A stretch of 64,000 nucleotides of DNA from Blastomussa wellsi (lineage: Eukaryota > Cnidaria > Anthozoa > Scleractinia > Plerogyridae): positions 34,440,324 through 34,504,323 of the forward strand of contig OX393561.1 in NCBI GenBank assembly GCA_947652115.1, written 5' to 3'. Position numbers and translations under genes: made by a program. Within the stretch, counting starts at the first letter, position 1, and each line of letters opens with the position of its first letter. The notes beneath the pieces are model-generated. The model did not search any database and was not told where the DNA came from. It saw only the letters and a list, made by a program, of their open reading frames with translations. Of this stretch, positions 60,401 through 64,000 are shown in pieces.

Positions 60401-61083
60401 GTTAAGGAATGGAACATTTTAGACCCATCTTTTAAAGAAATTGACTCTCTTCTTTTTAAACAGAACATTAAAAGTTATATATTTTAGATATTTTATAGCT
60501 TTTAATATTTTAATCTGTCCGGCCTTTTAACATTTTTAACCTTTCGCTTGTATAATTTTAGTGTTTAGCTCTTAACTTTTTACTTATTATTACTATTATG
60601 CATTCATTTATCCAAGATCATTTATTTTTTCTATTGTTTTACAGGGCCTCACTGAATATTACTCTTTGTGAAGTGAGCTCCCTGTATAAAGATTGTTGTT
60701 ATTATTATTATTATTTCCTATTTTCTCACTAGCCACCCTAAAAAGCTAGTCAGATTACTTATAGTTAATGGTAATACCTCTGAAGTGGCAAATCAATTGG
60801 TGCTTAAAACTATTTAGACCCACTCTGACGAAAGGCCCTCCTTTTAATGAATGAAGGGGGAGCCGGAGTGATGTGGACCCGAGGGGCATTGTTGGGTTTT
60901 TTTGCTTAACTGGTCATTTGGAAGAGAGAGGCAAACATCACATCATTACAAATCCTCCTTTTAGCTCGCAGACTACCTCAAGAGCAAGCAGAACCTCACA
61001 CTGGAAATCGCACCCTCGTACGACCCAAGCAAGCTGAGGAGCAACCAAAGAGATCTTGTTGTTCCGAGAAGTCACAATCCTGA
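52465..61083 (+). CDS. Rab GTPase of the RAB22A/RAB31 (Rab5-related) type
   Basis: A small GTPase expected to act on early or recycling endosomes. Seven exons: 52465-52527, 52668-52747, 54547-54628, 55356-55427, 56878-56988, 60266-60371, 60965-61083, giving 210 residues in one frame. All nucleotide-binding boxes are intact: P-loop GDAGVGKS, switch I Thr in PPTIGAAFMTK, WDTAGQERF, GNKCD and ETSA. Subfamily words shared with RAB22A/RAB31 are SLAPLYYRDAAAAILVYDIT, LKNWIKEL, GPPDILIAIAGNKCD, SRRLP and KRSCC. The cysteine pair is followed by SEKSQS and so is not at the extreme C-terminus as in human RAB22A. Introns 2 and 6 carry LINE tails. AATAAA at 61448 is a candidate poly(A) signal. RAB22A versus RAB31 cannot be settled without a tree. 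Confidence 0.92.
53083..53153 (+). repeat. (ATT)n microsatellite
   Basis: Runs of ATT with one ATATATT interruption, in Rab intron 2. Confidence 0.9.
53530..53960 (+). pseudogene. LINE 3' end fragment
   Basis: The frame reads FLNLFPASSQVHSYHTRSAS, CYRSHHCRTNLKQFSILYQD, PKLWNSLPITITDSTSFP, the C-terminal tail of a non-LTR retrotransposon polyprotein. It ends in a TGATGATGATGATGATGA tail. 5' truncated. Rab intron 2. Confidence 0.8.
54310..54420 (+). repeat. (GATT)n / (GGTT)n microsatellite
   Basis: Tandem GATT units interrupted by a block of GGTT units, in Rab intron 2, 126 bp before exon 3. Confidence 0.9.
55932..56153. mobile_element. TTAA-bounded miniature element, family C end type
   Basis: TTAA at 55928-55931 and 56154-56157. 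The ends AGGAACAGTGTCACGG and CCGTGACTTAGCTCCT are inverted repeats with 12 of 16 matches. The interior carries GAAGGAAATCTAAAAGTAAG and AAAACACCAACGGG, the inverse of the family-C core. Rab intron 4. Confidence 0.65.
57310..57560 (+). mobile_element. tRNA-derived SINE copy
   Basis: The head GAGTGGTTAGGGCGCTGG (A-box-like) and CCCAAATTCAACTCC (B-box-like) are followed by GTGGCCAACTGGGCTGCCTC and an AATAAAGTTGTTATTAATGG tail. Related to 19325-20032. Rab intron 5. Confidence 0.6.
57652..57828. mobile_element. 177 bp mariner-type MITE
   Basis: The ends CAGTGCGACCTCCATTAAGC, GGCCAC and GTGGCCGCTTAACAGAGGTC, GCACTG are near-perfect inverted repeats. TA at 57650-57651 and 57829-57830 is a Tc1/mariner-type target duplication. 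The interior repeats CTATTAGGCGGCCA. Rab intron 5. Confidence 0.85.
58593..59330. other. Possible nested gene in Rab intron 5
   Basis: After a GACCGCGATGGGGG context, a basic frame reads MGEKISGPIRRKRSSKSTRA, LKRQTKVASKPLIGKACLLN and meets a donor-like GTATGT at about 58723. Further on, an acidic 76-codon frame on the minus strand (59062-58832; SRCSLSDEYDEILHDDS) and a plus-strand frame at 58791-59105 overlap. I could not join exons in one phase, and no family is recognised. It may be an unrelated small gene or chance. Confidence 0.2.
59600..59830 (-). repeat. Dispersed repeat, partial copy of the element at 61689
   Basis: CCAAACACCGAGAAGAGAGT, TGAAAATACGACGTACAGC, AGAGTATTTTTAATGAACTT and ATATCCTCACAATC match 61755-61880 closely. 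Rab intron 5. Confidence 0.6.
60385..60717 (+). pseudogene. LINE 3' end fragment
   Basis: Residues such as WNILDPSFKEIDSLLFKQNI, KSYIF resemble the extreme C-terminus of non-LTR polyproteins. The 3' end is GTATAAAGATTGTTGTTATT plus (ATT)n. It starts just after Rab exon 6. Confidence 0.5.
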
Positions 61084-61688
61084 ATACCGAAAAAAAGAAT
61101 AGTAGTATTGTTGTATTATGAGTCGTTGAGTACAAGAAGTCCTGTTTTTGACATTCGACTTATAGAGTTCTAATACATGTCCTACAGTTAGAATGGGTAA
61201 GGGAAGATCATGAACTTTTCTGTTAAAGGGTCATTGTCACAATAATGTACACTAAAATTTGGTAAGGTTGCGCCCTTCATGCTGCCGCGAACCACCTTGG
61301 TCTTCTGCAGTTGTTTTGGAGTTTTCCCTTGAAATTCTCTATGTCTAGCCTCATTTGTTTGTTTTAGCTTTCGTCACAAGCCGCTTTGTGTATCACCTCT
61401 CGAGAACGTCATATTTCCTGTAATGTTCATATGAAAATACAAGCATAAATAAACTGTCTTTTAACTTTGATTTCTGGTCCATCTGGTGCGCAGAAAAGTG
61501 TCAAGGGGTCTTTAATCCCTATTGCTTTCCACTCAGTTAATTTAAATTTCAAAAGTTCCACTTAATTGGGCTGAGGAAAGTGAGGTTCCTCATAGGGTTG
61601 TTTGTTTATACGCAACCTCTCCCAGCCTTCAATAAAACTAATTTAAAAATAATGAAATTTGATTAAAAAACAGATGACTGTTTAGCTT

Positions 61689-62140
61689 AGTTAATAGGCC
61701 ATTTCCAAAATGCTCATTACGTGATATATAAAACAAGAGAAAGTGTGATTCATCGCATTTCCAAACACCGAGAAGATAGTTAAAATACTACGCACAGCAG
61801 AGTATTTTTGACGAATTTTGATGTGTTTGGAAATGTGATGAAACACAATCGAGTGTTTAATATATATCTTCTCAATCGAAAGTAAAAAAATACAGGAGAA
61901 ACAAAGAAATACAATCGTGAAAATGTGTGCTAATTTAGGTAAGCTTTCCAAACCACCGTCATGGTTCTTATTGCCTTTGTTTAATTTTGATGAATTAATA
62001 ATAATTTGAGAATTCTGTTTCAAAAGGAGACTAATGGTGCCCAACCTTTCATAGAAATAAATTTTAGTTGGACGTCCATGGTCTTGTACACTGATTTTAA
62101 TATTAAAGATTGTAGAAGCCACCTTGGAAATGGCTTATTT
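61689..62140. mobile_element. Inverted-repeat element, 3' of the Rab gene
   Basis: The ends AATAGGCCATTTCCAA and CCTTGGAAATGGCTTATTT are inverted repeats. The interior contains TTTCCAAACACCGAGAAGAT and CAGAGTATTTTTGACGAATT. A 143-codon minus-strand frame spans almost the entire element and is not a gene: its N- and C-termini are the repeat arms. Confidence 0.6.
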
Positions 62141-62228
62141 ATGTTATAAATCCTTAAGAAATTAACTACATCAATGTAGAAATATCAAGCAAGAAAACGC
62201 TTAATACGAAGGAAATATTGTTAAATAT

Positions 62229-62588
62229 TAAGGTCGCTCATCTCAGTTTTTCAGAACCACACCAACCCAGCTATTAAAAGCTACTGCTTCGCTGTCTTGG
62301 GTCGTTCTGGCGAGAATTTTCGCACATTTACTAGGGAATAAATGTTTCCAAAAATATGGCTTTCATTAGCATCGGTGTTACCATAGCAACGAAACGATTA
62401 CGTCATGGTTTCTGAAAATCCACATTTTTCTCGATATCGAGACCAAAACTTTTAAAAGGAATCAACGTTCCTTCTAGTATACATGTAGATTTTCAACACT
62501 GCAAAGTTTGAAAATATTCTATGAGAGCATTTTGGAAGAAAAGCGAGTTGAATTTTTCCAGTCAAAATTTAAAAGTTCGCCTTAGTAT
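62229..62588. mobile_element. Degenerate relative of element A
   Basis: It begins at TTAAGGTCGCTC and ends AGTTCGCCTTAG, echoing the TTAAGGTGGCTC ends of element A. It also contains GTTACCATAGCAACGAAACG, TTACGTCA, as element A contains GTTACCATAGCAACATAGTG, ATGTCA. Ends are poorly preserved. Confidence 0.4.
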
Positions 62589-62789
62589 CTGTTAGTTCGT
62601 TGATTCCAGCAACTTCCTGCAGATTGAAACAACGTCCTTTCCATGTTTTATACCTTTTGCATAGAACAAATCTCCTGAAATGTTTCATCCAGTTTGCTTC
62701 TCTAGATTTCTCTCTATGAACTCAAAAGTAATGTCTTTATTATTCACATTTTTCTCATAGAAGGAACGTCTTTGATATGGGAGCATCTA

Positions 62790-62990
62790 TGTACAAACTA
62801 GATAATTTAGTTTTATCAACTAGGTTGATTCGCTCCGACGAAGGGCTAACGCTGGAAACGTCAGCTTTCGAATTTCTTTACAGTGGTCAATTCCATTATC
62901 AACCCAGTTGATAAAACCAAATTATCTTGCTATACTCCCCACCGACGCAGCACCACGGTTTCTTTAGAAACTTACCCCTTCTATGTAAAA
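62790..62990 (+). repeat. Dispersed repeat, copy 2, with internal inverted repeat
   Basis: GTTTTATCAACTAGGTTGAT and ATCAACCCAGTTGATAAAAC form an inverted pair around GAAGGGCTAACGCTGGAAAC, GTCAGCTTTC. It continues into GCACCACGGTTTCTTTAGAA, the inverse of 26457-26495. The hairpin plus GGAAACGTCAGC style resembles sequence next to Penelope-like elements (inference). Confidence 0.55.
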
Positions 62991-62999
62991 AACTAGTCG

Positions 63000-64000
63000 A
63001 TAAATTTTTTTTCACAATCTCTAGATCGAAAGTATAACATGTTATGTGCTATGCCTGAAAATCTCAAAGGCACTCAACTATTTTAAGAGCGTGAAATATT
63101 TAGAAAATTAATTCGTTACGTAAAGTTTCGTTCTCAGAATATTTCTTGACAGCTGGTTTATTTCAGATGTTCTCTTTTGTCTGTATTCTACATACCTGTG
63201 TGCTTTGGAATCAGCAAGTTTGTCATGCTTGACTTGCCGCCCTTGACGGAAGCCTGGGCGATCGTGAAAATTTCATTCTTAAAGGAACTACGTCACGCTT
63301 TGTGTCTTAATTTTGAAAAATTCCTTAGTGTTTTCTTCCTCAGTTCCAAAATATAGTTTACTATTAGTTTTAGGTTTACTTCATTTTAAGGGAATTTTGC
63401 AACCTCGTCCCCAGGTCCATCTGCGGTTTCAAAATGGCGTCCGCAGAAGACCCTGGCGAATAGCGAACTAACACGTTCTTTGATTGGATGTTATAACGGT
63501 TGATTCTTATACGCTTTTTGATTGGCTCAGGTTTTATGAAGCAAGATGGTGGATGTTTACTGGGGTATAAGTGATGCGCTGGGGTAAAGAGATGGGGTTT
63601 AAATTTTATCCAATATGGGACAGATTATGGGGGTGAGGAGATTCCAAAATATTTTTTACCTCCTTGCATTTTTGATGTTGAATATTATGAGATGCACAAG
63701 TTACATTTAGTAATTTTATTTTGTACTTGGAACAGCTTGTAACTTATAATGCAGAAAGGAATTTTAATGATACCAATTATAAAACCAAAAAATATTAGAA
63801 TCATTGTCCATTTCTGGTCGCTTTCTCTTGGGAGATGGCTTGTGTCAGTTCAGTGGCAGTATATACAGTAAGGCTTTATGAGCCAGGGCAAGATTGATTT
63901 CAAGTCACTGTGCATGCGCACCAACCTACAAGAGAACCGATTGAATAGTATTACTGTGTTAGTAAAACTGTTTTAGTAAAATTTTGCTCAATGGCCAATG
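63000..64000. other. Right-edge intergenic DNA
   Basis: AT-rich. A family-C-like fragment lies at 63275-63400 (TTAAAGGAACTACGTCACGC ... TTCATTTTAAGGGAATTTT). No gene was recognised up to the edge. Confidence 0.5.

Noticed and set aside
61691..62122. 143-codon minus-strand frame
   Set aside because: It exactly fills an inverted-repeat element whose ends encode both termini, and a partial copy at 59600-59830 confirms a repeat.

Overview
The window is eukaryotic nuclear DNA from a metazoan, most likely an anthozoan cnidarian such as a coral or anemone. The genes are intron-rich with canonical GT-AG junctions. Their proteins align along most of their length with human orthologues recalled from memory. 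The AT-rich non-coding DNA is packed with short inverted-repeat elements, tRNA-derived SINEs, LINE tails, a Penelope-like fragment and a broken Ty3/Gypsy element. There are no bacterial operons, CRISPR arrays or tRNA/rRNA genes. The species assignment is inference; no database was searched.

Eight protein-coding genes were assembled by hand from exons with consistent reading phase. In order they are: FBXO31-like (-, 12804 down past 1891, C-terminus off the left edge), SSNA1 (+, 13086-14854), RBM18 (-, 20501-16043), an SCI1-like lysine/serine-rich nuclear protein (+, 20617-24349), an unrecognised single-exon gene (-, 25834-25091), PDRG1 (+, 26944-29914), TTLL9 (-, 52265-35599, 19 exons) and a Rab GTPase of the RAB22A/RAB31 type (+, 52465-61083). 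The strands alternate strictly, making four head-to-head pairs. Three pairs have start codons only 115 to 281 bp apart and so probably share bidirectional promoters.

No single pathway joins the genes. SSNA1 and TTLL9 act on microtubules, centrioles and cilia. FBXO31 is a ubiquitin-ligase receptor, PDRG1 a prefoldin-like chaperone subunit, RBM18 and the SCI1-like protein are probably nuclear, and the Rab is endosomal. PDRG1 and TTLL9 lie tail-to-tail here and, from memory, are also tail-to-tail neighbours on human 20q11.21, which suggests an ancient gene pair.

Between PDRG1 and TTLL9 (about 30-34.5 kb) sit a LINE 3' end and a decayed Gypsy pol. The introns hold most of the mobile DNA. The most informative case is in the second FBXO31-like intron: two different inverted-repeat elements, each bounded by TTAA, sit side by side and split an older repeat. 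At least four further TTAA-bounded miniature elements occur in the window. The RBM18 intron holds a tRNA-derived SINE split by a 520 bp inverted-repeat element. I found no convincing wholly new system. The most useful leads are the TTAA elements, the alternating gene architecture, the unusual Rab C-terminus and a possible small gene nested in a Rab intron.
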